A DNA stretch of 64,000 bases from Magicicada septendecula (GCA_034769895.1 CM068372.1:237794343-237858342); one strand, 5' to 3'. Shown: positions 49,100-63,648, counted from the first letter of the stretch. Translations and numbers: made by a program. The notes: generated by a model not told the origin, from the sequence alone.

Positions 49100-50980
49100 A
49101 TGTTAAAGATGATGTTTTTCGGTGTTTAAATGAATTTGATAATTTTGTTTACAGTGTGTAATTAATTTTAAACTAACAATAGTACGTTTGAAATATTTCA
49201 GTCGTGTTAAAATGCAATCACACTGTTTTTTTTAGATTGATTTTTAATTTATTAAATAAAAATAACTTTTATTAAATAATTTAACAATTTCATAACTTTC
49301 ATCTTTAAGTAAAACTAATAAAACCGCTTGACATTAATAGGTCTAGACGATATAATCTTTTAAATTTTTATTTATGTTTACGATAGCGCGATTTTGCAGG
49401 GACATGCAATAGATAGAGGTTTAACATGACCATTTTTTAAATTTATGCACGGTAGGCCATTATCATACGTTTTAGATCAGTCATATGTATTGAGAAATGA
49501 ATTCTTTGAATTCTTTCAAAGTTAAGTTTTAAGTTATGTGCCGATCTTGCTCGGCATATTCGAATAGTCACGCCAATGCCACGGCCTTCGGTCCCGCTCA
49601 GTCGCCCTGAGCGATAGCGCACTGCGGTGTGTCGTCGAAATTCAGATAGCAGCCTAGTATTCCGTACAAGTTTCCGTTACCGTTCTGCTTGGGTAAAACG
49701 CGTGTTCATTCCCATTTTCTCTTCAGCCTCCGAAGTGCTCGCTCGTGGTCTGGCGACTAGAATTGTTACGCATTCTCTCCGATGATACATGAATGCTTAA
49801 ACCTTTAAAAGCTCTCAGGGTCCTTGGACCGTCGAGGAATGGGAAACAGCTGACGTGATGGCACCTACACCAGCCATCATCAGGAAAATACACCGACAGT
49901 AAACCGCTCCCCCACGTCGCTAGCCACAGGGAGAACTAGTAGTTCCCGAAGAACAACCCATCAGCATGTAACCGCTGCCTTCTTCACCTATCAGCACCAT
50001 CATCATAAACCACCATCACCGTAGTCATAGCCGCTTTTCGATATCCAAATCCAGGTGGGAAATTTCCAATTTAAATTTAGCTACACCACACAGCATCATT
50101 TGATGGAACCTTGGACATATATATAATATTCACAAGGGTTAAAATTATAATGATAAAAGAGACATTAGGACTTTCATGGACACATGTTTGTAATTTCAGT
50201 GATTAATTGCATTAGTAATACTTTGTACAAGAGCAAGGCTGCATTTATGTATGCATGTGTGTCTGTAATATTTGATATAGCTAATGACATTTGTTGATAT
50301 GGGGGAACATAGTCGTTCATGTCTAAACAGTTTAAAGAAGGTGTACAGTTAACTGATTTTTTTTATAATCCGCATTTATTGATTGAATAATTCAATAGAC
50401 CAAGTAAATGTATTAAACTAAATTGCTTAAATTAAAATTAAATTAAATTAAATTAAACTTAAATTTTGAATAATGAAGACTGTTTGCTATCAGTATCAAT
50501 TTATAATGATAAAGACAAATTATTGTCAAAAGACTCGGAATATATGTATCTTGTAAATTTAATTTCAGTCGCAATTAGGGTGTTTTATTGTTATGGGGTA
50601 GCTCCATTCTCATTATTGAAATACAAGATTTATATGATATGTATGCATGTATGCGAGTTGCCTCTTAGATGAAATGACATGTATTATAATGTTAGAAAAG
50701 GAAAGCGCCAATAAAAGGTTGTTACTGTTACTGTTATATGATTGTTTTATTGCAAGTCCTGTCACGCTGGGCCCAGTACATTTTTCTTCCGTCTAGGACT
50801 AGTGCCTAGTTTTAAACATTAAGTAACGACCCCTGATATAAAAAAAAATTAATTATAAAAAAAAGGGAAAAACATTTTAAAAAAAATGTAAAATTAAGGG
50901 GGGGCGTTTCAGTTAAAGTTAAGTTAGGTATTTAAGTTAGTTAAAATTTTGTTTTGATAATTCGCATTTTTTTTAAATTC
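49100..50980. other. Interior of the Tigger element; unassigned insertion
   Basis: GC-richer sequence from about 49530 to 50100, then an AT-rich part ending in GTTACTGTTACTGTTA at about 50720-50737. This pattern resembles the 3' end of a non-LTR retroposon with a short repeat tail, but no coding sequence is recognised. Confidence 0.35.
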
Positions 50981-51014
50981 CCCTAGAAATTCGAATTAAA
51001 AAGATTTTACTGTA

Positions 51015-53600
51015 CTATAATATGTTAGCCTAACAAATCTGGTAATCTAAACAGAAAACAAGGGATTTATATTCCAGAATAATTTAATCTAAGCGTCTTG
51101 AAACGTATTACAACGAACTTTTTGCTGGGAATACACAAATGCTTGTACTATTTAATATAAGATAGGAAATAATAAAAGATAAGAACATTTATAAAAAACG
51201 TAATCTTACTGACTTTAAAGTTTTAAAATACTATAAAGAATGTTTCAGTATAATAAAGATAAACTATACAACGGAAGACACAAAATAAATACAAAATACT
51301 TTGGGTTTGACGTAATAAAAGCTAATGAAATGTCTGTTTTATAAAAGTATATTTTACTTATGTTAGATATTTAATTTGTAAACGGCCCGATCGTTTGCGC
51401 ACGCATTTACGCATTCCCGTGTCTTAGGCGCGTGCGCGCGCGTGTAAATAAATTTGTATAATTAGAAAACCGTTGGAGCTTTTTTACTGTCTGACTCAGT
51501 CGCCATCGCTGTGGAGTCTGGGTTTCGCGAATTAAAAGAGCAAGTCTTTTGTAGCGTTTTAAAAAGACCATCTGCTAATAAAAAAAGTGTATATTAAAGC
51601 AACAACCTAGATACGGTGAGGGCGTGTGACAGTGTATGCAGGATGCTTCACATTATCCTGTTAGTGGCAATAGGCATGGAGTAGCCTTGGTCCTCATTGT
51701 CCACTCAACTGAAGATATCATTCCGGACGGACATCATTGTGTCGGCTACAGGTTGCGCTCATTATACAGTAGGCTATATCACGCGTGATATAATATTGTA
51801 CATCGTATACTGATATTGTCCGTCTTGTTGATTGATTCACTGAAGCAAAATTTGACTCGCGTTTACGTAAAAAAATTCAAATCTCTCTCTCTCTCTCTCT
51901 CTCTCTCCCCCCTCCCTCCCCCTCCCTCCCTCTCCCTCTCACGCCAACACACACGCACACGCACACGCACATAATACATAATGTAAGTTTTCCGTATATT
52001 CATTTTGTGGCATTTTGTTATTTATTTCTATTAGTTTAACATTTAGACCGTCTGGAAATTGAGAGTATGGATATTTAGACATTGTGTGAGTAAATTAGAC
52101 GTGTAGATACTGAGTTTTAAAACGGATTGCGATGTTGGAGGAAACTATCATGTTGCTTTCTCTTTGTCTGTCCTACGTTAAAAGTCACTTTGCGATTTTG
52201 ATATGCTATTTGGATATTCAATTTTTATTGCGAATGTCTAATTTAGTATTAGGTTTTATTTTAACAAAGTTTATGTTACCCATGTTATAAGATATTCTTA
52301 TAATATTATATTTATAGTCTATAAGTATACGCTATGTATTCAGTGAGTATTTATATTAGTATGTTTATAGTTTTTACACACAGCGCACGCGCGCGAAAAC
52401 CTAAATAAATGCATTAACAATAAATTTTCGTGATTCAAATACCATAGGTAATAATAATAATAATAATAATACTAATTATAATAATAATAACAACAACAAC
52501 AATAATAATAATTATTATTATTATAACCATAATAAATAAATTTGCAATATATTAAAATTTTTAACAATTTAGTCCCTAACTGTTTCTTAAGATTTTCTTG
52601 TTAAACGTCTTTTATTCTGTTTAAAATTCTCTAGGCATGGCCTGATGTCTTCAGCAGGGTTGTTAAACAACACTTTTTCTGATAGTGAGCAAGATAACAA
52701 TTCTTGCAAAATGAGGTTACAGTAGCATTTATCACTGCAGTTTACAAACATTAGTATAAATGTTTAGTTCAGAACAATACACATGATATTAATAACACAA
52801 TTTGAGAATTCAAGAAAACAAGAACAATAACATCAAAGATGACTACAACGTTTTATAAATAAAAAAATTATCCGTGTTTGTATATATTTTTAGCGTTACA
52901 TGACTAGCGCTCTTTAATGTGGAGGAATTTAGTTGAACACTAGAAAATATGACAGTGACAACTAGTAAAAGTTTTAGGTAGTTACAAAATGTAACTGTTT
53001 TATTAATCACTCAATTCCACAAATATTTTGCTTAAAAATATGTGTTTTATAAACATAATTATCAAATTTCTTTTAATACCTTTATAATTATGATTAAATG
53101 GACGTGAACTGTGTTTGTGCATGTCCCCTCATGTGCGTTACATGTTAAATACATGGTTGCTTGTTACCAAGTAAAATGATTTTATACTAAATGGAATACT
53201 ACGGTCTCACGCCATAATGTACGCCTATGATGTGTGATACAAATTTTGTCATCTTGAGTCTGCGAAAATGTAACAAAGTTCAGCCACATTCAATAAATTC
53301 CGTGGTGCCCGCTCAGCCGGAGAATGTGCTGTGAAACGTGAGTTTGACGTGTTGAAAGCGATATTTCATCGACTTAGTCTGCACCGTATCGATTTGCTTT
53401 GAAATTGTGAAGAGTCAGTGTACAAAGAAAAACATAAAGAGCGTGTAGGCTTTACGAGGACGACTGCGATTATGATCTTCATTAGAAAAATTGAATTACA
53501 CTTTCTACACTTCGATTATATTTGAATTACTTTTGATTTGGCTTACTAACTGAACAATTCACCTTACAAAATACGTTAACACCATACAGGCTACACCAAG
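51015..53600. other. No gene; simple repeats
   Basis: CT/CCCT and CACACG patches lie at 51880-51970, and (AAT)n/(AAC)n at about 52445-52530. The rest is AT-rich without a gene I can support. Confidence 0.5.
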
Positions 53601-53603
53601 TGG

Positions 53604-53660
53604 TTCCTAAACTTTTCAGTCCGCGGACCTCCTCCAAAAAATTAAAAATTTTACTGACCC
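53604..53660. mobile_element. Possible hAT terminus
   Basis: AAGTGGTTCCTAAACTTTTCAG followed by TCCGCGGACC resembles the CAGTGGTTCCCAAACTTT terminus of some hAT elements. The other end is not found; element C lies beside it and may have inserted into it. Confidence 0.3.
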
Positions 53661-53722
53661 CGTCTGAGTTATGTAATAAAACAAACAGTAAATATGGTAC
53701 AAACTCTTAATTTTAATTAAAC

Positions 53723-54272
53723 TGTATTAATGTCTACTTGATCGTTGTAGGTACAGTGGAAACAAAGTACAAGACACCAATTAAGTTACTAATCACCAGC
53801 TTTAATCTTCACAGTTAAACAGTTCGTAATTAACAACACTGTCTCTTACAACAAATCAAATAAAAATTGTTCACACGCAAATAAATGTCAACTAATATTA
53901 AACAAAATTGTATTACAATATATCGCCCGATTATAAATCACAACACTTCAGTATTAACCACTTGAACGCACAGAGTAATATAGTCCGATAATAATTCGGA
54001 CCGCACTGTAAACATATCGCAACTATACTGAAAACTAAGGCCGCTGCCGCCTTGTATTTGTACATCCGCGAACAGATCAGAAGATTCCAAACTACGTCTT
54101 AGTGCCAGTGTGTACGACGTAATTAATTGCGGCCTTGACACAGTCCGCGCGGCCGCGTGAATTCTGGCACCGTCTAGCAAATGAGTCGAGAAGCACGTAT
54201 ACCACCGCATTACATTCTGGATCCCTCTGGAACGTTAGATAAACACGTAGATTGTTCTGTGATGTTGTAACA
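53723..54272 (-). repeat. 3' LTR of element C
   Basis: Begins TGTTAC after the polypurine tract and ends about TAATACA. It aligns with 33765-34101 over its downstream part. A GC-rich promoter-like part (54020-54180) precedes an ACAAATACAAG motif. Confidence 0.75.
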
Positions 54273-54283
54273 CTTCTCCCTCC

Positions 54284-57200
54284 TTAAGCCTGTTCGTCCC
54301 GAACTGGCAAACCGTCTCTGAAGTAGTACTTAGCCAGGCGATCTAGGTGGACGACCTTGAACTTTCGCTGTCCTTCCTGTTCAATCCGATAAACAACATC
54401 GTTGATTCTTTTTTTCACAGTGTAGGGTCCTTCCCAGTTAGACTGAAGCTTAGGTGAGCGACCACGACGGCGCTTTGGGTTGAACAACCAGACCTGATCT
54501 TCTTGGAAATCCACACTGTTGCTGGGAATGTCATACCGAGTTTTCATTTTATCACTGGCAATCTTCAGCCGTCCTCTTACCAAGTGATTCATTTCTCGCA
54601 GTTAGTTTTCTAATTACGAGGAATAGTTCTGCGGCTCTTGGGACTGAGTCTCAGGTGATCCGAACATTAAGTCCCCAGGAAGACGAATCTCCCGCCGAAA
54701 CACCAATTTTGCTGGAGTCATGCCGGTTGTGTCGTGTACTGATGACCTATACGCCATGAGGAATAGTGGTATACGTTGTTCCCAGTCTGTTTGTTTCTCG
54801 TCAACAACCTTCGAAAGATGCTGCTCAAGTGTCCTATTGAATCTCTCAACCATCCCGTCCGACTGAGGATGCAAAGGCGTTGTCCTGGTCTTTCGAATTT
54901 CGAGTAGACGGGATAATTCTTTAAACACTCCTAATTCGAAATTTCTCCCTTGATCCGTATGGATTTCCATAGGGGCTCCATAAGGGCAACAGAGGTTGTG
55001 AACTAACTCCTTTTCCACAGTGGTAACCTCCTGATATGGAATTGCGTAGGCTTCCACCCACTTAGTAAAGTAGCCACCTACAACCATGATGTACCGGTTT
55101 CCATCGTCAGTAACTGGGAGTGGTCCAGCAATATCTATAGCAATTCTCTCGAAAGGCAGTCCAACGTTATACTGTCTCATTTTTCCCCTGCTTCTGGTTT
55201 GTGGGCCCTTGCTTGCAGCACATATTTCACATATTCCGAACCCATTCCTCTACGTCGTGGCGAAGATGAAGCCAATAGAATGGCTTCCGTATTTTGTCAA
55301 GGGTTTTATTAACGCCAAGATGACCTCCAGATGTTCCATCATGCATCTCCTTCAAAACAGACTGCACTTTACTTCGGGGAACTATCAACTGCATGACCAC
55401 GTCTCGTCCATTTGCACTTTCCCAAGCCCTTTTCAGCAATCCGTTTTCTAAGGTAAGAGATTCCCATTGTGCCTAGTAGCCCTTCAGCACTTCGGAACTA
55501 TGGCAGATATCTTGCCAATCCGGGCGGCGACCTTCCTCTTTTGCTGTCAAGATCGGTCCGATGTCTTCATCAGTCATCTGTTCTTGTCGACAGTCTTGTG
55601 TTGTCCAGCCGTCTCCCAGGAAATCTACAGTGATGGCTTGAACATGTTCGCTTGAGTTTTGTTCTGCCTTTTTGTGGCATGTCGGCAGTCTTCCGGGCAC
55701 GGTCTTCGTGATAAGCCATCTGCATTACCATGCAGGGGACCCCTGCCCGTGTTGTACCTTGAAGTTGTACTCTTGCAGACGTTTGAGGCACCTTGCCAAC
55801 TGTCCTTCCGGATTTTTAAATCTCAAGAGCCATGCAAGCGCGGCATGGTCGGTACGTAGTGAAAACTTTCTCCCATAGAGGTATTTATGGAAGTGCTCCA
55901 AAGGTCTGACAATTGCCAACAACTCTCTCCTTGTGACACAATAATTTCTCTCTGGTTCAGAAAGCGTCTTGCTATAATACGCTATTACTCGTTCTTCACC
56001 GTTCTGTACTTGAGACAAAACTGCTCCTTGACCAGTATTGATTGTGTCTGTGTCTACGATGTATTTCCCTTCGGAAGCTGGAAAAGCGAGAATTGGCTGC
56101 TTACATAATGCAATCTTCAAAGTCCTAAATGCTTGATCACACTCTCTCGAACACTGGAAATTTCGTTTATTTTCCGTTAGCTCATGTAATCGTTTAGCAA
56201 TAGTAGCGAAGCCTTTCACAAAACGTCTGTAATATGAGCATAACCCCAGGAAACTCCGAACTTCGTGTTTACTCTTCGGCACTGGCCAGTCTCTTACGGC
56301 GTCTACTTTATTAGAATCCATGCTAACACCCGCTGCCGAAACCAGATGGCCCAGATACTGAACTTCCTTCTGGAATAGAGAACACTTCTTCGGGCTCAGC
56401 TTCAGTTGGGCACCGTGAATTCTAGTTAGAACCTCCTTAAGGTTTTCCAAATGGTCTTTGAAAGTCTTCCCGATGACTATGTCATCGTCTAAATAAACAA
56501 GGCAAGTTTTCCATGTCAGGCCTCGGAGTACCAGGTCCATCAATCTTTCAAATGTTGCCGGTGCATTATAGAGAGACCAAATGGCATGACGTTAAATTGG
56601 AATAAGCCACTGGGGGTCGAGAAAGCGGTCTTTTCCTTGTCTTCTTGATAAAGACACACTTGCCAATATCCACTCTTCAGGTCCAACGTGGAAAACCACT
56701 GTGCTCCGGACAACGTGTCGAGTGTATCGTCAACGCGAGGTAATGGATAGCAGTCTTTCTTTGTAACGTCATTCTTTGTAAAGTCTTTCTTAACCTCCGG
56801 TAGTCTACGCAGAAACGCAATCCACCATCCTTCTTCGCTACCAGCACTACAGGAGAATACCAAGCACTTGACGAAGGTTCGATTACTCCCTCTGTCAACA
56901 TGTCTTGTATTAACCGAGACATTTTCTCTTGCTTAGATAATGGAGGCCTTCGAGGAGGTTGGCGTATCGGTGTTGTGTCTCCGGTATTGATGCTATGTTG
57001 TACAAGAGAGATTCTTCCCAATGACTGTCCCCGAACTGCAAAAGAATCTTTGAATTCATGTAAAAACCGTCTGAGTTCTTTTACCTCACCCCTTGAGAGG
57101 TCGTTAGAAGATCTGTTCAACAACTCCTGCAGTTCCTCTGGTAATTTGGAAGTATGCGAAGGACAACTGGATCTTCGTTGCGTCATTCCGGCTACCCAGG

Positions 57201-57295
57201 CCACATGAGTCAATTTGCCTAGGAGCGTATTGCTTTGTAAAGTGACAGCTTGATCCAAAATATTCGCCACTCTAATAGGTACTATAACGATTCAT
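54284..57295 (-). pseudogene. pol: Element C pol: RT, RNase H, integrase
   Basis: In order on the minus strand: linker (VPIRVANILDQAV); RT with YSPVVLVAKKDGGLRFCVDYR, STLDLKSGYWQV and VYLDDDIV (intact YLDD box); FLGLCSYYRRF; RNase H with VDTDTINTGQGAVL, ELLAIV and LRTDHAALAWL; integrase HHCC region with GGHLGVNKTLDKI and CEICAASK; DDE residues in IAIDIAGPL, HTDQGRNF and MVERFNRTL; and a C-terminal GPY region (WEGPYTVKKRI). Frames change near 56780, 56570, 55740 and 55215, and a stop follows LKGY (about 55473). All catalytic residues of RT and integrase survive, so decay is recent to moderate. Confidence 0.9.
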
Positions 57296-58421
57296 AAAGC
57301 CGACCCATCAGATCGTTATATGAAAGTGTCATACTGTGCGAGTATAGAGGCGTAAGCAAGAGAGAGAGGGTATAATCACAGCTATCTCTGTCTAACATCG
57401 CCACTGCTACGAATGTTGCCGGCACAGACATGAATTTTTATTCAATTATTTTTATTAGTTAAAACTGCAATATCTTCAAAACTAATAAATATACGGCAAT
57501 TCTGAAACCTGCATAGTGTTCAGCAATTAAAGCTCTATAAGTAGCCAAAATATCAACCAATATAATTAACATTTACAGAAGTTATACAGAAGAAGACCGC
57601 CAAGAGAAAAAACTAGAGAATTAGGCTAGGTACGAATTAGGTGTTTTCACACACTTACAGTGAAAGACCTAAGCAATAATATTCTGTGGTCAGATCTGTG
57701 AAATCACGTTTGCAAATACCCATATTAAAACGATTTGCAAACAGAGGAAGTATTAAATTAACCAGTAATTCTCTACCATCTCAAACCTGTTAAGGGGCCT
57801 TTGGTCGACTTGTTCGATATTGTTTCAAATGGAAAACGCATGATTTATTTGGAACAACCAATCACAAAGCTGTATTCAGAAGAGACGCCAACTCAGAATT
57901 GGGGAATCGACACTCTTCGTTCGAATCTTAAGTGAGCAAGACGTGTGTTAAATACGTGCTAAATTTCACAAACCACGCAAAGTCTTATTTAAATAAACCG
58001 TTCGGGAAGTAGTCCGCAGTTGCAGAGGAACTAGTAAAGTTCGATAACAACTCTCGCTGTGTAACAACGCATTAATTAATTAAAAAATTAATTAATTAAC
58101 TAATAATTTATTTATTTGTGAAGTGACCTGTGCAACAGATAGCTACAGCATCTGTAATTGCCCAGTATCACCGGTCAACGTTTTGGTCAACATCATTTCT
58201 TCTGTGCCGAACCATCAAAAGGAGGATCACTACGGATTTCTATCTACGGTCGACGCATCAATCAGTAAGAAATAGATTCATTGATCAATGAAATTAAGAA
58301 ACAAAATAAATAATAAAAAGCAATAATCAATTTTTTAAAAGACACTAAGTAAATTCATAATTTGTATTTAATTAGTAAGATTAGCTATAAATTAATATAG
58401 GAGTGTTGAATGGAAGGTGAG
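57296..58421. other. No recognisable gene
   Basis: AT-rich sequence with a palindromic ATTAATTAATT tract at about 58071-58108. No open frame with a recognisable domain. Confidence 0.45.
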
Positions 58422-58425
58422 GTGT

Positions 58426-59215
58426 ATAATCGGTCAAAGAGTGTATAATCGAAGTTATAATAAACAATAATAAATAATAAATACATACGAAGTTCTGTTA
58501 ATTCTTTACGTGGCGGTAATTCGCGGAAGGAGGCGTTGGAGTTCGAAAGAAAGTTACGACGGTATAAATTAGTCGGGCCAAACGCGACGTGAAGTGAGTT
58601 AAATGCACTTAAGTTATATTCTGTCATCTTTGTGTCCAGTGTAATTATACAACATAGTTAGAGGTATAATCCATATGTTAGTGTAGTGCACTTGTGATAA
58701 AGTGAATTGTGCAAGTTTAACCAGAATCAAGACGACGACGGCTGCTGACGAACCACCGATCTATAATAGCTTCAGGACCACGCACTTTGGAAGGATTTAC
58801 GCAAGTAAAGAATAATGAACATTTAAATTCTATGTTTTTGATAAATAAACGTATGTTGTATGCAACATAGTGACTCAATCTGTCATAAAGGACTCACTGC
58901 TAGTTAATCATATTTAAATTTTTTCAATAAGTAATTCAATTCATATAAGAAGATTTTAATTTTGTAATGTATAAATACAAATTGTCATTAAAGTGATTAA
59001 CATACTTTAATTTGTGTTTATTATTACTGGCGCCCTGAGGTAAATCAAGAGTCGGTACACTAGAATAAGTACCATAAACTATTATAGAAATTATTATATA
59101 TCATATTTGATAAAGATAGTTTGTGATCTTATTTTTCACATGCTCATAGGCCAATATAATTTTCAAATCAATAATTTTAACTCTTTTACAAAGGCCTAGC
59201 AAGAAGTGTATTACA
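58426..59215 (+). repeat. 5' LTR of element D, lacking its first about 680 bp
   Basis: Identical in length (790 bp) and almost in sequence to 62098-62887. The part corresponding to 61416-62097 is missing. The LTR ends TATTACA three bases before the PBS. Inside it, at 59028, a further TGGCGCCC (TGGCGCCCTGAGGTAAAT) looks like an old primer site. Confidence 0.9.
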
Positions 59216-59218
59216 TTC

Positions 59219-59236
59219 TGGCGCCCAACGTGGGGC
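59219..59236 (+). other. Primer binding site of element D, tRNA-Lys
   Basis: TGGCGCCCAACGTGGGGC is exactly the complement of the 3' end, including CCA, of the arthropod-type tRNA-Lys(CUU) as I know it from Drosophila. The first 18 bases match fully. Confidence 0.88.
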
Positions 59237-59310
59237 ACGATTGAGTCACTATTAAATAAATTATAAATTAAGAACAAATAGAAATTAAGAAATAGTATAA
59301 AACATAGTTT

Positions 59311-60040
59311 ATGATTACGCGAAGTAGGAGTAGGAGAAACAAGGACATACATAACAACACTTATAACCATACAACACTTAACAGCAACATGAGCACAAAC
59401 ACAAGTACCCAAAGCAACGCTATGGAATTCCAAATAAATAATCAACTAGGCGATCCAGACATGCTCGCAGACATTTCAGAGGAGGATGAAGCGTCAGGGA
59501 CGCGGGGACTAAACAGACAGAAAGATGAAAACGCAGAAACACAACAATTTACACCAACAGTAGTAACAGAAGTCCAAGAACGACCGGTAAGTCAGACACC
59601 ACCAGAGACAGACAAAAACACTGATATATATACAATGCTAAAACAATTACTAAAACAATCAGAAAAAACAGAAAAACGACTGGCACTTCAAGCAGAACAA
59701 ACAACAAAACAGCTCTCACAACAGATACAAAAACAAGCAGAAAAAACAGAACAACGACTGGCACGACAAATGCTGAACATGCGAAAAAACAGACGAACGG
59801 TTAGAACAACTTGAGGTGAGATTAGAACAAGCACTACAACAAATGAACGAACAAATCCAGAAACAACACATGGAAATAAGAAACCAAATCCAAGACAATA
59901 CCAATAAGATTACTGAGATTAGTATGAACACTAAAAAGCAATTCGTAGAGTTGGAAGAACGGCATAGCAACAATATGCAAGTCGTAAGTGAAAAAATCGA
60001 AATAAATAACAAAAGATGCGAAGACGATACGGTGAGCGAA
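59311..60040 (+). pseudogene. gag: Element D gag, N-terminal half, one frameshift
   Basis: The frame starts ATG at 59311 (MITRSRSR) and carries NNQLGDPDMLADISEEDEAS, which matches element B Gag (INQLGDKHTLAQLIVEDQES), then Gln/Lys-rich coiled coil (SEKTEKRLALQ). A one-base change near 59770-59790 moves the frame: the first frame stops at 59814, and the coiled coil continues in the next one (from about 59780, RLEQLEVRLEQALQQM). Homology to B Gag ends at about KRCEDD (60020-60045), before the capsid core. The second frame then runs straight into the captured CDK11 sequence. Confidence 0.8.
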
Positions 60041-61411
<1,371 letters not shown>

Positions 61412-61415
61412 CTTA

Positions 61416-62887
61416 TGTAACGGAAAATTTGACCTATTTATAATTTTAATAAATAAGCTATGCTGAAAATAGAAATAAGGGTGTGTTTGAGAAAACAGAG
61501 AGGCATTTAGACGCTAGAAAGCGTGGCGGCAATAAAGTGAAAAGAATTACTTGCTAAAAGCTCGATAATGCATGTACTGTATATTAAGGCACGATTTGGG
61601 ACACTACTGTCATAAACTGTATTATGTTTCAGATAGTAAGGGTGTTTACCAAACGTTGTAAAACCTAAGTGCATATAACAATAGCTGTCGTGGGAAAGCG
61701 ATCTTGTTGTGCAAGTGAGATAGCGATAGACGCTAGTTTCTGTAAACACGTGTACACGGAGAAACGTTGGGCGAATAAGGAAAAGCGTCACACGTTGCGC
61801 GGGAAGTTTTAGTTAAGCGGATTGGTTGAATTCGTATTTAGCGGTAGTTTGTACCTATCGGAACGTTTTGTTGTAGTTCGTAAGTAAGGGAAACTTGAGG
61901 CATGTATATATTGTGAACTTAGAGGAAATAAGGGCAGTCTTCTTAATATCGGCGGAATTATACGAAGAGACTCGTGTACGTTGTTTTGCATCAAATAATA
62001 TATATTTTAATAATTAAAAGAAAGAATCAGTAAATTTCTCAGAAATAACAAAGTACGGGAACGCGATATTAAAGTGATAAAGCAAGTTTCATAAATCATA
62101 ATCAGTCAAAGAGTGTATAATCGAAGTTATAATAAACAATAATAAATAATAAATACATACGAAGTTCTGTTAATTCTTTACGTGGCGGTAATTCGCGGAA
62201 GGAGGCGTTGGAGTTCGAAAGAAAGTTACGACGGTATAAATTAGTCGGGCCAAACGCGACGTGAAGTGAGTTAAATGCACTTAAGTTATATTCTGTCATC
62301 TTTGTGTCCAGTGTAATTATACAACATAGTTAGAGGTATAATCCATATGTTAGTGTAGTGCACTTGTGATAAAGTGAATTGTGCAAGTTTAACCAGAATC
62401 AAGACGACGACGGCTGCTGACGAACCACCGATCTATAATAGCTTCAGGACCACGCACTTTGGAAGGATTTACGCAAGTAAAGAATAATGAACATTTAAAT
62501 TCTATGTTTTTGATAAATAAACATATGTTGTATGCAAAATAGTGACTCAATCTGTCATAAAGGACTCACTGCTAGTTAATCATATTTAAATTTTTTCAAT
62601 AAGTAATTCAATTCATATAAGAAGATTTTAATTTTGTAATGTATAAATACAAATTGTCATTAAAGTGATTAACATACTTTAATTTGTGTTTATTATTACT
62701 GGCGCCCTGAGGTAAATCAAGAGTCGGTACACTAGAATAAGTACCATAAACTATTATAGAAATTATTATATATCATATTTGATAAAGATAGTTTGTGATC
62801 TTATTTTTCACATGCTCATAGGCCAATATAATTTTCAAATCAATAATTTTAACTCTTTTACAAAGGCCTAGCAAGAAGTGTATTACA
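61416..62887 (+). repeat. 3' LTR of element D, full length
   Basis: The LTR is 1472 bp, TGTAACGG to TATTACA, with matching TGTAA/TTACA ends. Its start resembles that of the element B LTR (TATAACGTAAAAATTG versus TGTAACGGAAAATTTG). It contains the same internal TGGCGCCCTGAGG motif at about 62699. Confidence 0.88.
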
Positions 62888-62892
62888 GTGTA

Positions 62893-63560
62893 GTATTGAA
62901 CGTGCAAATTATTGCAGACCTGTTCTTTATCACTGGTTTGGAAGATATAAATTTTCTTAATTAAACCAGATAAGATCAATTGGTCGTTTGGACGTTTTAA
63001 TCTTCACTTTTCACGCACACTCATTAATAATAAGAGTTAGGTTAGCAATAAGTCCTTAACTTAGCTTTGAAAGAACATTAATAAAATAACATTTAATCGT
63101 TAATTAAACAAACTCAAGCAAATTTTAAAGTGTTATTTGTAACGATTCCCCTTGAATTCCACATTCACTGAACGAATCCTGAGATTGTGTGTCTCTATGC
63201 TCTGAGCTAAGCTGAATCCGTGTCATTTGTATCTGGGATTTGTTCTGGCGCCCAGGTAAAGTAAAAGTCACGGGTAAGTAACATTTTATCTATCATTAAT
63301 TATATAATATATGTGTGTTAGATAAAAAGGCCGTTAGAGTACATTACCGGTTTTGTCAGGATTTACTAAACTTCTGGCAATTAGTATGCCCGGTGTGCTG
63401 ACCTGGTGACCTGGGGTTCGAATATAGAGCATTGGTTGCCCCTAGTATCGACCTCGGTTCTAACCATGATGAACTTTTCGGAGTTTGGCGGAGCAGTTAC
63501 GGCCACATGGTTTACGACGTCCATCGTTTTCTGCTGTCGTCAGTGTTGATAGCATTACCT
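62893..63560. other. No gene; possible remnant of an older LTR and PBS
   Basis: TGGCGCCCAGGTAAAGT at 63246 is close to the LTR-internal motif TGGCGCCCTGAGGTAAAT of element D. Element D may have inserted into an older related LTR. At 63405-63425 GGGGTTCGAATA resembles a tRNA B box; too little supports a SINE. Confidence 0.35.
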
Positions 63561-63648
63561 CTTCGCCTCTCAAGACATTGTTTTTGACTAATATAGAATA
63601 TTGAAACTTTCAACTTGTTAAACTTACTTGTCTTTTCTTCTCGTACGC

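Larger units (their letters stand above)
46912..51012 (+). mobile_element. Tigger/pogo-type element with nested insertions
   Basis: The left end reads CAAGTAAGGTCTGGTTAATTGGAAC and the right end, on the minus strand, CAGTAAAATCTTTTTAATTCGAA. These are related termini typed AGTAA..TCT..TTAATT, with TA at both flanks (46910-46911, 51013-51014), as in Tc1/mariner-pogo elements. A pogo-type transposase remnant lies inside on the plus strand. At 4.1 kb it is longer than usual, because a Harbinger remnant (47223-47774) and probably another insertion (about 49.5-50.75 kb) lie within it. Confidence 0.7.
53723..57295 (-). mobile_element. Element C: 5'-truncated Ty3/gypsy retrotransposon
   Basis: On the minus strand pol runs from about 57295 to 54284, followed by a polypurine tract (AAGGAGGGAGAAG, 54285-54273) and an LTR starting TGTTACAACATC. 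Gag, protease and the 5' LTR are absent; sequence beyond 57300 is unrelated. A related LTR fragment lies at 33765-34101. Confidence 0.85.
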
